NCBI GenBank assembly: GCA_032718475.1
Contig: JAUCBJ010009103.1
Span: 64,001 to 124,000 of the forward strand
Reading direction: 5' to 3'
Origin: Nemertoderma westbladi
Taxonomy: Eukaryota > Xenacoelomorpha > Nemertodermatida > Nemertodermatidae
Length of the DNA stretch: 60,000 nucleotides
The notes under the pieces were generated by a model. That model did not search any database. It was not told where the DNA came from and saw only the letters and a program-made list of their open reading frames with translations. Below are positions 13,101 to 26,211 of this stretch, piece after piece (within the stretch, counting starts at the first letter, position 1; the number at the start of each line of letters is the position of its first letter). The translations under genes and the position numbers were made by a program.

Positions 13101-16100
13101 CCACTCAATCTCCCTCACTCGCTACCCCAACCCAACACTAACGTCACTCAATCTCCCTCACTCGCTACCCCAACCCAACACTAATGCCACTCAATCTCCC
13201 TCAAACGCTACCCCAACCCAACACTAATGCCACTCAATCTCCCTCACTCGCTACCCAAACCCAACACTAACGCCACTCAATCTCCCTCACTCGCTACCCC
13301 AACCTACCACTAACGTCACTCAATCTCCCTCACTCGCTACCCCAACCCAACACTAACGCCACTCAATCTCCCTCACTCGCTACCCCAACCCAACACTAAT
13401 GCCACTCAATCTCCCTCACTCGCTACCCCAACCCAACACTAATGCCACTCAATCTCCCTCAAACGCTACCCCAACCCAACACTAATGCCACTCAATCTCC
13501 CTCACTCGCTACCCCAACCCAACACTAACGTCACTCAATCTCCCTCACTCGCTACCCAAACCCAACACTAACGCCACTCAATCTCCCTCACTCGCTACCC
13601 CAACCCAACACTAACGCCACTCAATCTCCCTCACTCGCTACCCCAACCCAACACTAACGTCACTCAATCTCCCTCACTCGCTACCCCAACCCAACACTAA
13701 CGTCACTCAATCTCCCTCACTCGCTACCCCAACCAAACACTAACGCCACTCAATCTCCCTCAAACGCTACCCCAACCCAACACTAATGCCACTCAATCTC
13801 CCTCACACGCTACCCAAACCCAACACTAATGCCACTCAATCTCCCTCACTCGCTACCCCAACCCAACACTAACGCCACTCAATCTCCCTCAAACGCTACC
13901 CCAACCCAACACTAACGCCACTCAATCTCCCTCACTCGCTACCCAAACCCAACACTAACGCCACTCAATCTCCCTCACTCGCTACCCCAACCTACCACTA
14001 ACGCCACTCAATCTCCCTCACTCGCTACCCAAACCCAACACTAACGCCACTCAATCTCCCTCACTCGCTACCCCAACCCAACACTAACGTCACTCAATCT
14101 CCCTCACTCGCTACCCAAATCCAACACTAATGCCACTCAATCTCCCTCACTCGCTACCCCAACCTACCACTAACGCCACTCAATCTCCCTCACTCGCTAC
14201 CCAAACCCAACACTAACGCCACTCAATCTCCCTCACTCGCTACCCCAACCTACCACTAACGCCACTCAATCTCCCTCACTCGCTACCCCAACCCAACACT
14301 AACGTCACTCAATCTCCCTCACTCGCTACCCAAATCCAACACTAACGCCACTCAATCTCCCTCACTCGCTACCCCAACCTAACACTAACGCCACTCAATC
14401 TCCCTCACTCGCTACCCCAACCCAACACTAATGCCACTCAATCTCCCTCACTCGCTACCCCAACCCAACACTAACGCCACTCAATCTCCCTCACTCGCTA
14501 CCCCAACCCAACACTAACGCCACTCAATCTCCCTCACTCGCTACCCCAACCCAACACTAACGCCACTCAATCTCCCTCACTCGCTACCCAAACCCAACAC
14601 TAACGCCACTCAATCTCCCTCACTCGCTACCCCAACCTACCACTAACGCCACTCAATCTCCCTCACTCGCTACCAAAATCCAACACTAATGCCACTCAAT
14701 CTCCCTCACTCGCTACCCCAACCTAACACTAACGCCACTCAATCTCCCTCACTCGCTACCCCAACCAAACACTAATGCCACTCAATCTCCCTCACTCGCT
14801 ACCCCAACCCAACACTAACGCCACTCAATCTCCCTCACTCGCTACCCCAACCCAACACTAACGCCACTCAATCTCCCTCACTCGCTACCCCAACCAAACA
14901 CTAATGCCACTCAATCTCCCTCACTCGCTACCCCAACCCAACACTAACGCCACTCAATCTCCCTCACTCGCTACCCCAACCCAACACTAACGCCACTCAA
15001 TCTCCCTCACTCGCTACCCAAACCCAACACTAACGCCACTCAATCTCCCTCACTCGCTACCCCAACCTAACACTAACGCCACTCAATCTCCCTCACTCGC
15101 TACCCAAACCCAACACTAATGCCACTCAATCTCCCTCACTCGCTACCCCAACCCAACACTAACGCCACTCAATCTCCCTCACTCGCTACCCCAACCCAAC
15201 ACTAACGCCACTCAATCTCCCTCACTCGCTACCCCAACCCAACACTAACGCCACTCAATCTCCCTCACTCGCTACCCCAACCCAACACTAACGCCACTCA
15301 ATCTCCCTCACTCGCTACCCCAACCCAACACTAACGCCACTCAATCTCCCTCACTCGCTACCCCAACCCAACACTAACGCCACTCAATCTCCCTCACTCG
15401 CTACCCCAACCTAACACTAACGCCACTCAATCTCCCTCACTCGCTACCCAAACCCAACACTAACGCCACTCAATCTCCCTCACTCGCTACCCCAACCCAA
15501 CACTAACGTCACTCAATCTCCCTCACTCGCTACCCCAACCCAACACTAACGCCACTCAATCTCCCTCACTCGCTACCCCAACCTACCACTAACGCCACTC
15601 AATCTCCCTCACTCGCTACCCAAACCCAACACTAACGCCACTCAATCTCCCTCACTCGCTACCCCAACCTAACACTAACGCCACTCAATCTCCCTCACTC
15701 GCTACCCCAACCCAACACTAACGTCACTCAATCTCCCTCACTCGCTACCCCAACCCAACACTAATGCCACTCAATCTCCCTCACTCGCTACCCCAACCTA
15801 ACACTAACGCCACTCAATCTCCCTCACTCGCTACCCCAACCCAACACTAATGCCACTCAATCTCCCTCACTCGCTACCCCAACCCAACACTAACGCCACT
15901 CAATCTCCCTCACTCGCTACCCCAACCCAACACTAACGCCACTCAATCTCCCTCACTCGCTACCCCAACCCAACACTAACGCCACTCAATCTCCCTCACT
16001 CGCTACCCAAACCCAACACTAACGCCACTCAATCTCCCTCACTCGCTACCCCAACCCACCACTAACGCCACTCAATCTCCCTCACTCGCTACCCAAACCC

Positions 16101-19100
16101 AACACTAATGCCACTCAATCTCCCTCACTCGCTACCCCAACCCAACACTAACGCCACTCAATCTCCCTCACTCGCTACCCCAACCAAACACTAATGCCAC
16201 TCAATCTCCCTCACTCGCTACCCCAACCCAACACTAACGCCACTCAATCTCCCTCACTCGCTACCCCAACCCAACACTAACGCCACTCAATCTCCCTCAC
16301 TCGCTACCCCAACCCAACACTAACGCCACTCAATCTCCCTCACTCGCTACCCCAACCCAACACTAACGCCACTCAATCTCCCTCACTCGCTACCCCAACC
16401 CAACACTAACGCCACTCAATCTCCCTCACTCGCTACCCCAACCCAACACTAACGTCACTCAATCTCCCTCACTCGCTACCCCAACCCAACACTAACGCCA
16501 CTCAATCTCCCTCACTCGCTACCCCAACCCAACACTAACGTCACTCAATCTCCCTCACTCGCTACCCCAACCCAACACTAACGCCACTCAATCTCCCTCA
16601 CTCGCTACCCCAACCCAACACTAACGCCACTCAATCTCCCTCACTCGCTACCCCAACCCAACACTAACGCCACTCAATCTCCCTCACTCGCTACCCCAAC
16701 CCAACACTAACGCCACTCAATCTCCCTCACTCGCTACCCCAACCCAACACTAACGCCACTCAATCTCCCTCACTCGCTACCCCAACCCAACACTAACGTC
16801 ACTCAATCTCCCTCACTCGCTACCCCAACCAAACACTAACGCCACTCAATCTCCCTCAAACGCTACCCCAACCAAACACTAATGCCACTCAATCTCCCTC
16901 ACTCGCTACCCCAACCCAACACTAACGCCACTCAATCTCCCTCACTCGCTACCCCAACCCAACACTAACGCCACTCAATCTCCCTCACTCGCTACCCCAA
17001 CCCAACACTAACGTCACTCAATCTCCCTCACTCGCTACCCCAACCTACCACTAACGCCACTCAATCTCCCTCACTCGCTACCCAAACCCAACACTAACGC
17101 CACTCAATCTCCCTCACTCGCTACCCCAACCCAACACTAACGTCACTCAATCTCCCTCACTCGCTACCCAAATCCAACACTAATGCCACTCAATCTCCCT
17201 CACTCGCTACCCCAACCTACCACTAACGCCACTCAATCTCCCTCACTCGCTACCCAAACCCAACACTAACGCCACTCAATCTCCCTCACTCGCTACCCCA
17301 ACCTACCACTAACGCCACTCAATCTCCCTCACTCCTACCCCAACCCAACACTAACGTCACTCAATCTCCCTCACAATCGCTACCCCAACCCAATCACTAA
17401 CGCCACTCAATCTCCCTCACTCGCTACCCCAACCCAACACTAATGCCACTCAATCTCCCTCACTCGCTACCCCAACCCAACACTAACGCCACTCAATCTC
17501 CCTCACTCGCTACCCCAACCCAACACTAACGCCACTCAATCTCCCTCACTCGCTACCCCAACCCAACACTAACGCCACTCAATCTCCCTCACTCGCTACC
17601 CAAACCCAACACTAACGCCACTCAATCTCCCTCACTCGCTACCCCAACCCAACACTAACGCCACTCAATCTCCCTCACTCGCTACCCAAATCCAACACTA
17701 ACGCCACTCAATCTCCCTCACTCGCTACCCCAACCTACCACTAACGCCACTCAATCTCCCTCACTCGCTACCCCAACCCAACACTAATGCCACTCAATCT
17801 CCCTCACTCGCTACCCCAACCCAACACTAACGCCACTCAATCTCCCTCACTCGCTACCCCAACCCAACACTAACGCCACTCAATCTCCCTCACTCGCTAC
17901 CCCAACCCAACACTAATGCCACTCAATCTCCCTCACTCGCTACCCCAACCCAACACTAACGCCACTCAATCTCCCTCACTCGCTACCCCAACCCAACACT
18001 AACGCCACTCAATCTCCCTCACTCGCTACCCCAACCCAACACTAACGCCACTCAATCTCCCTCACTCGCTACCCCAACCCAACACTAACGCCACTCAATC
18101 TCCCTCACTCGCTACCCCAACCCAACACTAATGCCACTCAATCTCCCTCACTCGCTACCCCAACCCAACACTAACGCCACTCAATCTCCCTCACTCGCTA
18201 CCCCAACCCAACACTAACGCCACTCAATCTCCCTCACTCGCTACCCCAACCCAACACTAATGCCACTCAATCTCCCTCACTCGCTACCCCAACCCAACAC
18301 TAACGCCACTCAATCTCCCTCACTCGCTACCCCAACCTACCACTAACGCCACTCAATCTCCCTCACTCGCTACCCAAACCCAACACTAACGCCACTCAAT
18401 CTCCCTCACTCGCTACCCCAACCCAACACTAACGTCACTCAATCTCCCTCACTCGCTACCCAAATCCAACACTAATGCCACTCAATCTCCCTCACTCGCT
18501 ACCCCAACCTACCACTAACGCCACTCAATCACCCTCACTCGCTACCCAAACCCAACACTAACGCCACTCAATCTCCCTCACTCGCTACCCCAACCTACCA
18601 CTAACGCCACTCAATCTCCCTCACTCGCTACCCCAACCCAACACTAACGTCACTCAATCTCCCTCACTCGCTACCCAAACCCAACACTAATGCCACTCAA
18701 TCTCCCTCACTCGCTACCCCAACCTACCACTAACGCCACTCAATCTCCCTCACTCGCTACCCCAACCAAACACTAATGCCACTCAATCTCCCTCACTCGC
18801 TACCCCAACCCAACACTAACGCCACTCAATCTCCCTCACTCGCTACCCCAACCCAACACTAATGCCACTCAATCTCCCTCACTCGCTACCCCAACCCAAC
18901 ACTAACGCCACTCAATCTCCCTCACTCGCTACCCCAACCCAACACTAACGCCACTCAATCTCCCTCACTCGCTACCCAACCCAACACTAACGCCACTCAA
19001 TCTCCCTCACTCGCTACCCCAACCCAACACTAACGCCACTCAATCTCCCTCACTCGCTACCCCAACCCAACACTAACGCCACTCAATCTCCCTCACTCGC

Positions 19101-20424
19101 TACCCAAATCCAACACTAATGCCACTCAATCTCCCTCACTCGCTACCCCAACCTACCACTAACGCCACTCAATCACCCTCACTCGCTACCCCAACCAAAC
19201 ACTAATGCCACTCAATCTCCCTCACTCGCTACCCCAACCCAACACTAACGCCACTCAATCTCCCTCACTCGCTACCCCAACCCAACACTAACGCCACTCA
19301 ATCTCCCTCACTCGCTACCCCAACCCAACACTAACGCCACTCAATCTCCCTCAAACGCTACCCCAACCCAACACTAATGCCACTCAATCTCCCTCACTCG
19401 CTACCCCAACCCAACACTAACGCCACTCAATCTCCCTCAAACGCTACCCCAACCAAACACTAACGCCACTCAATCTCCCTCACTCGCTACCCCAACCCAA
19501 CACTAACGCCACTCAATCTCCCTCACTCACTACCCCAACCCAACACTAACGCCACTCAATCTCCCTCAAACGCTACCCCAACCCAACACTAACGCCACTC
19601 AATCTCCCTCACTCGCTACCCCAACCCAACACTAACGCCACTCAATCTCCCTCACTCGCTACCCCAACCCAACACTAACGCCACTCAATCTCCCTCACTC
19701 GCTACCCCAACCCAACACTAACGCCACTCAATCTCCCTCACTCGCTACCCCAACCCAACACTAACGCCACTCAATCTCCCTCACTCGCTACCCCAACCCA
19801 ACACTAACGCCACTCAATCTCCCTCACTCGCTACCCCAACCCAACACTAACGCCACTCAATCTCCCTCACTCGCTACCCCAACCCAACACTAACGCCACT
19901 CAATCTCCCTCACTCGCTACCCCAACCCAACACTAACGCCACTCAATCTCCCTCACTCACTACCCCAACCCAACACTAACGCCACTCAATCTCCCTCACT
20001 CGCTACCCCAACCCAACACTAACGCCACTCAATCTCCCTCACTCGCTACCCCAACCCAACACTAACGCCACTCAATCTCCCTCACTCGCTACCCCAACCC
20101 AACACTAACGCCACCCAATCTCCCTCACTCGCTACCCCAACCCAACACTAACGCCACTCAATCTCCCTCACTCGCTACCCCAACCCAACACTAACGCCAC
20201 TCAATCTCCCTCACTCACTACCCCAACCCAACACTAACGCCACTCAATCTCCCTCACTCGCTACCCCAACCCAACACTAACGCCACCCAATCTCCCTCAC
20301 TCGCTACCCCAACCCAACACTAACGCCACCCAATCTCCCTCACTCGCTACCCCAACCCAACACTAACGCCACTCAATCTCCCTCACTCGCTACCAAAATC
20401 CAACATTATCGTCACGTATCTCAC

Positions 20425-20643
20425 CTTACGAATAATCGAGAGAAACGAATAAAAGTTTTCAACCAGAAATCTGGATGAACGATTAGTAAACGACGTAGAT
20501 TCTTGCGTAACCGGCGATCGAGCACCTGGTAGCACCGCTTCAACCACTTGTACGGCGGCATATTCATCTTCGGGGTGCCGCCGTTGAAATATATGAGAAT
20601 GTAGGAATCGGGAATTAGTAATTCTAATGAGGTTATTATGTAC
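20425..20643 (-). CDS. PRUNE2-like: Exon J: BCH domain core
   Basis: 219 bp, 72 complete codons, phase 2 to 2. Key matches: YIITSLELLIPDSYILIYFN (BNIP2 family 'YV..TLELL....Y.IVYLNG'), KWLKRCYQVLDRRLRKNLR and LLIVHPDFWLKTFIRF. The 'CYQ..DRRLRKNLK.L.IVHP' run is diagnostic of BCH domains, a CRAL-TRIO/Sec14 subclass that binds small GTPase regulators and other partners. The acceptor is CTCTCAG/GTACA. The donor is CGTAAG/GTGAGATAC. The remaining BCH sequence (family 'RPFISSKF...' onward) lies past the satellite and was not found in 1-2,906. Confidence 0.94.
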
Positions 20644-20699
20644 CTGAGAGGATAGAATAAAAAAATCTAAGTAAAATAAACTGGTTAATCAGATGGGAC

Positions 20700-23600
20700 G
20701 ATTATGGAGCACCTATACTTATAGAAATAGGTGCTCCAATATATAGTTCTACTCACAGAAATAGGTGCTCCAATATATAGTTCTACTCACAGAAATAGGT
20801 GCTCCAATATGTAATTCTACTCACAGAAATAGATGCTCCGATATGTAACTCTACTCACAGAAATAGGTGCTCCAATATATAGTTCTACTCACAGAAATAG
20901 GTGCTCCAATATGTAATTCTACTCACAGAAATAGGTGCTCCAATATGTAACTCTACTCACAGAAATAGGTGCTCCAATATGTAACTCTACTCACAGAAAT
21001 AGGTGCTCCGATATGTAACTCTACTCACAGAAATAGGTGCTCCAATATATAGTTCTACTCACAGAAATAGGTGCTCCAATATATAATTCTACTCACAGAA
21101 ATAGGTGCTCCGATATGTAACTCTACTCACAGAAATAGGTGCTCCAATATATAATTCTACTCACAGAAATAGGTGCTCCAATATATAATTCTACTCACAA
21201 AAAATAGGTGCTCCGATATGTAACTCTACTCACTGAAATAGGTGCTACCATATGTAATTCTACTCACAGAAATAGATGCTCCGATATGTAACTCTACTCA
21301 CAGAAATAGGTGCTCCAATATATAGTTCTACTCACAGAAATATGTGCTCCAATATGTAACTCTACTCACAGAAATAGGTGCTCCGATATGTAACTCTACT
21401 CACAGAAATAGGTGCTCCAATATATAATTCTACTCACAGAAATAGGTGCTCCAATATATAATTCTACTCACAAAAAATAGGTGCTCCGATATGTAACTCT
21501 ACTCACTGAAATAGGTGCTACCATATGTAATTCTACTCACAGAAATAGATGCTCCGATATGTAACTCTACTCACAGAAATAGGTGCTCCAATATATAGTT
21601 CTACTCACAGAAATAGGTGCTCCAATATGTAACTCTACTCACAGAAATAGGTGCTCCGATATGTAACTCTACTCACAGAAATAGGTGCTCCAATATATAG
21701 TTCTACTCACAGAAATAGGTGCTCCAATATATAATTCTACTCACAGAAATAGGTGCTCCGATATGTAACTCTACTCACAGAAATAGGTGCTCCAATATAT
21801 AATTCTACTCACAGAAATAGGTGCTCCAATATATAATTCTACTTACAGAAATAGGTGCTCCGATATGTAACTCTACTCACAGAAATAGGTGCTCCAATAT
21901 ATAATTCTACTCACAAAAAATAGGTGCTCCGATATGTAACTCTACTCACTGAAATAGGTGCTACCATATGTAATTCTACTCACAGAAATAGGTGCTACAA
22001 TATGTAACTCTACTCACAGAAATAGGTGCTACAATATGTAACTCTACTCACAGAAATAGGTGTTCCAATATGTAATTATACTCACAGAAATAGGTGCTCC
22101 AATATATAGTTCTACTCACAGAAATAGGTGCTCCAATATATAGTTCTACTCACAGAAATAGGTGCTCCAATATGTAATTCTACTCACAGAAATAGATGCT
22201 CCGATATGTAACTCTACTCACAGAAATAGGTGCTCCAATATATAGTTCTACTCACAGAAATAGGTGCTCCAATATGTAATTCTACTCACAGAAATAGGTG
22301 CTCCAATATGTAACTCTACTCACAGAAATAGGTGCTCCAATATGTAACTCTACTCACAGAAATAGGTGCTCCGATATGTAACTCTACTCACAGAAATAGG
22401 TGCTCCAATATATAGTTCTACTCACAGAAATAGGTGCTCCAATATATAATTCTACTCACAGAAATAGGTGCTCCGATATGTAACTCTACTCACAGAAATA
22501 GGTGCTCCAATATATAATTCTACTCACAGAAATAGGTGCTCCAATATATAATTCTACTCACAAAAAATAGGTGCTCCGATATGTAACTCTACTCACTGAA
22601 ATAGGTGCTACCATATGTAATTCTACTCACAGAAATAGATGCTCCGATATGTAACTCTACTCACAGAAATAGGTGCTCCAATATATAGTTCTACTCACAG
22701 AAATAGGTGCTCCAATATGTAACTCTACTCACAGAAATAGGTGCTCCGATATGTAACTCTACTCACAGAAATAGGTGCTCCAATATATAGTTCTACTCAC
22801 AGAAATAGGTGCTCCAATATATAATTCTACTCACAGAAATAGGTGCTCCGATATGTAACTCTACTCACAGAAATAGGTGCTCCAATATATAATTCTACTC
22901 ACAGAAATAGGTGCTCCAATATATAATTCTACTTACAGAAATAGGTGCTCCGATATGTAACTCTACTCACAGAAATAGGTGCTCCAATATATAATTCTAC
23001 TCACAAAAAATAGGTGCTCCGATATGTAACTCTACTCACTGAAATCGGTGCTACCATATGTAATTCTACTCACAGAAATAGGTGCTACAATATGTAACTC
23101 TACTCACAGAAATAGGTGCTACAATATGTAACTCTACTCACAGAAATAGGTGTTCCAATATGTAATTATACTCACAGAAATAGGTGCTACAATATATAGT
23201 TCTACTCACAGAAATAGGTGCTCCAATATATAATTCTACTCACAGAAATAGGTGCTCCGATATGTAACTCTACTCACAGAAATAGGTGCTCCAATATATA
23301 ATTCTACTCACAGAAATAGGTGCTCCAATATATAATTCTACTTACAGAAATAGGTGCTCCGATATGTAACTCTACTCACAGAAATAGGTGCTCCAATATA
23401 TAATTCTACTCACAAAAAATAGGTGCTCCGATATGTAACTCTACTCACTGAAATAGGTGCTACCATATGTAATTCTACTCACAGAAATAGGTGCTACAAT
23501 ATGTAACTCTACTCACAGAAATAGGTGCTCCAATATGTAACTCTACTCACAGAAATAGGTGCTCCAATATGTAACTCTACTCACAGAAATAGGTGCTCCA

Positions 23601-25051
23601 ATATGTAATTCTACTCACAGAAATAGATGCTCCGATATGTAACTCTACTCACAGAAATAGGTGCTCCAATATATAGTTCTACTCACAGAAATAGGTGCTC
23701 CAATATATAATTCTACTCACAGAAATAGGTGCTTCGATATGTAACTCTACTCACAGAAATAGGTGCTCCAATATATAATTCTACTCACAGAAATAGGTGC
23801 TCCAATATATAATTCTACTTACAGAAATAGGTGCTCCGATATGTAACTCTACTCACAGAAATAGGTGCTCCAATATATAATTCTACTCACAAAAAATAGG
23901 TGCTCCGATATGTAACTCTACTCACTGAAATAGGTGCTACCATATGTAATTCTACTCACAGAAATAGGTGCTACAATATGTAACTCTACTCACAGAAATA
24001 GGTGCTACAATATGTAACTCTACTCACAGAAATAGGTGTTCCAATATGTAATTATACTCACAGAAATAGGTGCTACAATATATAGTTCTACCCACAGAAA
24101 TAGGTGCTCCAATATGTAATTCTACTCACAGAAATAGGTGCTCCAATATATAATTCTACTCACAGAAATAGGTGCTCCGATATGTAACTCTACTCACAGA
24201 AATAGGTGTTACAATATGTAACTCTACTCACAGAAATAGGTGTTCCAATATGTAATTATACTCACAGAAATAGGTGCTCCAATATGTTACTCTACTCACA
24301 GAAATAGGTGCTACAATATGTAACTCTACTCACAGAAATAGGTGCTACTATATGTAACTCTACTCACAGAAATAGGTGCTACAATATGTAACTCTACTCA
24401 CAGAAATAGGTGCTCCAATATGTAATTATACTCACAGAAATAGGTGCTCCAATATGTAATTCTACTCACATAAATAGGTGCTCCAATATGTAATTCTACT
24501 CACAGAAATAGGTGCTCCAATATGTAATTCTACTCACAGAAATAGGTGCTCCAATATATAGTTCTACTCACAGAAATAGGTGCTCCAATATGTAATTCTA
24601 CTCACAGAAATAGGTGCTCCAATATATAATTCTACTCACAGAAATAGGTGCTCCAATATATAATTCTACTCACAGAAATTAATAGGTGCTCCAATATGTA
24701 ATTCTACTCACAGAAATAGGTGCTACAATATGTAACTCTACTCACAGAAATAGGTGCTACAATATGTAACTCTACTCACAGAAATAGGTGCTCCAATATG
24801 TAATTCTACTCACAGAAATAGGTGCTCCAATAAGTAATTCTACTCACAGAAATAAGTGCTCCAATATGTAATTCTACCCACAGAAATAGGTGCTCCAATA
24901 TGTAATTCTACTCACAGAAATAGGTGCTCCAATATGTAATTCTACTCACAGAAATAGGTGCTCCAATATGTAATTCTACTCACAGAAATAGGTGCTCGAA
25001 TATGTAATTCTATTCACAGAAATAGGTGCTCCAATATGTAATTCTACTCAC
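20700..25051. repeat. 34-bp array of exon I/donor junction copies (about 127 copies)
   Basis: The 34-bp unit on the plus strand includes CTACTCACAGAAATAGGTGC then TCCAATATGTAAT. Read on the sense strand it is 22 nt of the exon I end (ACATAATGGAGCACC...) followed by GTGAGTAGAATT from the intron. Variants (CTTACAG, CTCACTG, CTCACAAAAA) all keep GTGAGT or GTAAGT. Multi-unit blocks of about 1 kb recur (for example the run from 21,170 to 22,080 resembles 22,540-23,170). The array fills the intron except about 56 bp next to exon J. At the far end (20,703-20,715) one partial copy is inverted. Confidence 0.96.
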
Positions 25052-25154
25052 AGAAATAGGTGCTCCATTATGTACTTGTAATCTCTATGAGTTCTATTAG
25101 GAAGGTAACAACTGGAGAACACCATAATAGCCAACATGCCGTCGCCACAGAAAC
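25052..25154 (-). CDS. PRUNE2-like: Exon I: BCH domain, second segment
   Basis: 103 bp, phase 1 to 2. It reads FCGDGMLAIMVFSSCYLP and DYKYIMEHLF, matching BNIP2-family 'YGDGLNAIVVFA.CF.P.....(Y)RYLMDNLF'. The acceptor is TTTTGTTTATTAG/GTTTC. The donor is ATTTCT/GTGAGTAG. The last 22 exon bases and first 12 intron bases are the unit of the 34-bp array that occupies nearly the whole following 4.4 kb intron. Confidence 0.93.
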
Positions 25155-25299
25155 CTAATAAACAAAATTGAAATCTACAGTGTCTTGGAATATAGTGTAA
25201 AATATATCTTAACCCTGTATGTATCTGAAGATGCCTTGAAATCATTTATCGGCTATTAGACAACAATATATTTTTCATAAGTTCCATACCGGTACTTAC

Positions 25300-25503
25300 C
25301 AGCATGGGATATTACTTGTGCGTATGGTTCAATGGCATACAGGTCCAATCGATGGTCCCTTCCGCCAACGCTAACTAGACGCCAACGTCTCGCTAGCTCC
25401 ATCCGATTACGTTCTTCCTCAGATGTAGGAGAATCGTAGGATAAACTATCCGGGTCGCGGAGGGGAGAGGCGGGTTGTTGATGCGTGAAAACTAATCCGT
25501 CGT
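25300..25503 (-). CDS. PRUNE2-like: Exon H: start of BCH domain
   Basis: 204 bp, 67 codons, phase 1 to 1. The first part is variable (GLVFTHQQPASPLRDP, SPTSEEERNRMELARRW). It ends DLYAIEPYAQVISHA, which matches the BCH opening 'MKVIEPY(R)RVISHGG' of BNIP2, caytaxin and PRUNE2. The acceptor is TTGTTTCCCCTAG/ACGACGG. This acceptor with its pyrimidine tract is the last copy of the 30-bp array that fills most of the upstream intron. The donor is CATGCTG/GTAAGTACC. Confidence 0.92.
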
Positions 25504-26110
25504 CTAGGGGAAACAAAAGAGCTAGTGGGAAAACTAGGGAAAACAAAGGGCTATTGGGAAAACTACGGGAAACAAAGGGCTATTGGGAAAACTAGGGGAA
25601 ACAAAAGAGCTAGTGAGAAAACTAGGGGAATCAAAAGAGCTAGTGGGAAAACTAGGGGAAACAAAAGAGCTAGTGGGAAAACTAGGGGAAATAAAAGAGC
25701 TAGGGGGAAAACTAAGGGAAACAAAAGAGCTAGTGGGAAAACTAGGGGAAATAAAAGAGCTAGGGGGAAAACTAAGGGAAACAAAAGAGCTAGTGGGAAA
25801 ACAAAAGAGCTAGTGAGAAAACTAGGGGAATCAAAAGAGCTAGTGGGAAAACTAGGGGAAACAAAAGAGCTAGTGGGAAAACTATGGGAAATAAAAGAGC
25901 TAGGGGGAAAACTAAGGGAAACAAAAGAGCTAGTGGGAAAACTAGGGGAAAAAAAGAGCTAGTGGGAAAACTAGGGGAATCAAAAGAGCTAGTGGGAAAA
26001 CTAGGGGAAACAAAAGAGCTAGTGGGAAAACTAGGGGAAACAAAAGAGCTAGTGGGAAAACTAGGGGAATCAAAAGAGCTAGTGGGAAAACTAGGGGAAA
26101 CAAAAGAGCT
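25504..26110. repeat. 30-bp array of exon H acceptor copies (about 20 copies)
   Basis: The sense-strand unit contains CTAGCTCTTTTGTTTCCCCT then AG and TTTTCCCA. The copy touching exon H is the real polypyrimidine tract and AG. Variants (CCCTTAG, CCCATAG) all retain AG. The array covers 607 of the 708 bp of intron G-H. Frames in both directions stay open because 30 is a multiple of three; they are artefacts. Confidence 0.95.
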
Positions 26111-26211
26111 ATATTGAAATCTAAACTACCCTCTAAAGGAAACATATATCTAGAGGTTACTATAGTTACAATTATTGCAAATTTTTCGAGTACGAGGTAT
26201 AAATAACTTAC

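Larger units (their letters stand above)
2907..20395. repeat. 43-bp satellite array (about 400 copies) in the intron after exon J
   Basis: Tandem 43-bp unit whose plus-strand reading includes CTCACTCGCTACCCCAACCC, then AACACTAACG and a variable C/T, then CACTCAATCTCCC. Variants: CTCACTCG versus CTCAAACG, CCCAAC versus CCAAAC or CCTACC, and a 44-bp form with CCCAAAATCC. On the gene's sense strand each unit contains GAGTGAGGGAG; the intron starts GTGAGATACGTGACG and its first ~38 nt align to a diverged unit. The array begins within 30 bp of exon J's donor and runs to 2,907. The sense strand is G-rich (GGGTTGGGG). The copy number is length divided by 43; the true length is unknown because of the gap. 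Confidence 0.97.

Noticed and set aside
2907-20395. Telomeric or centromeric identity of the 43-bp array
   Set aside because: GGGTTGGGG resembles telomeric words only superficially; the array adjoins a coding exon and there is no evidence for centromere function in the sequence.
20700-25051. CRISPR array interpretation of regularly spaced repeats
   Set aside because: There are no unique spacers; whole units repeat head to tail, and the context is a spliced eukaryotic gene.
25525-26117. Lys/Gly-rich and Leu/Phe-rich open frames in the 30-bp array
   Set aside because: By-products of repeated acceptor sequence; the real minus-strand gene treats this as intron.
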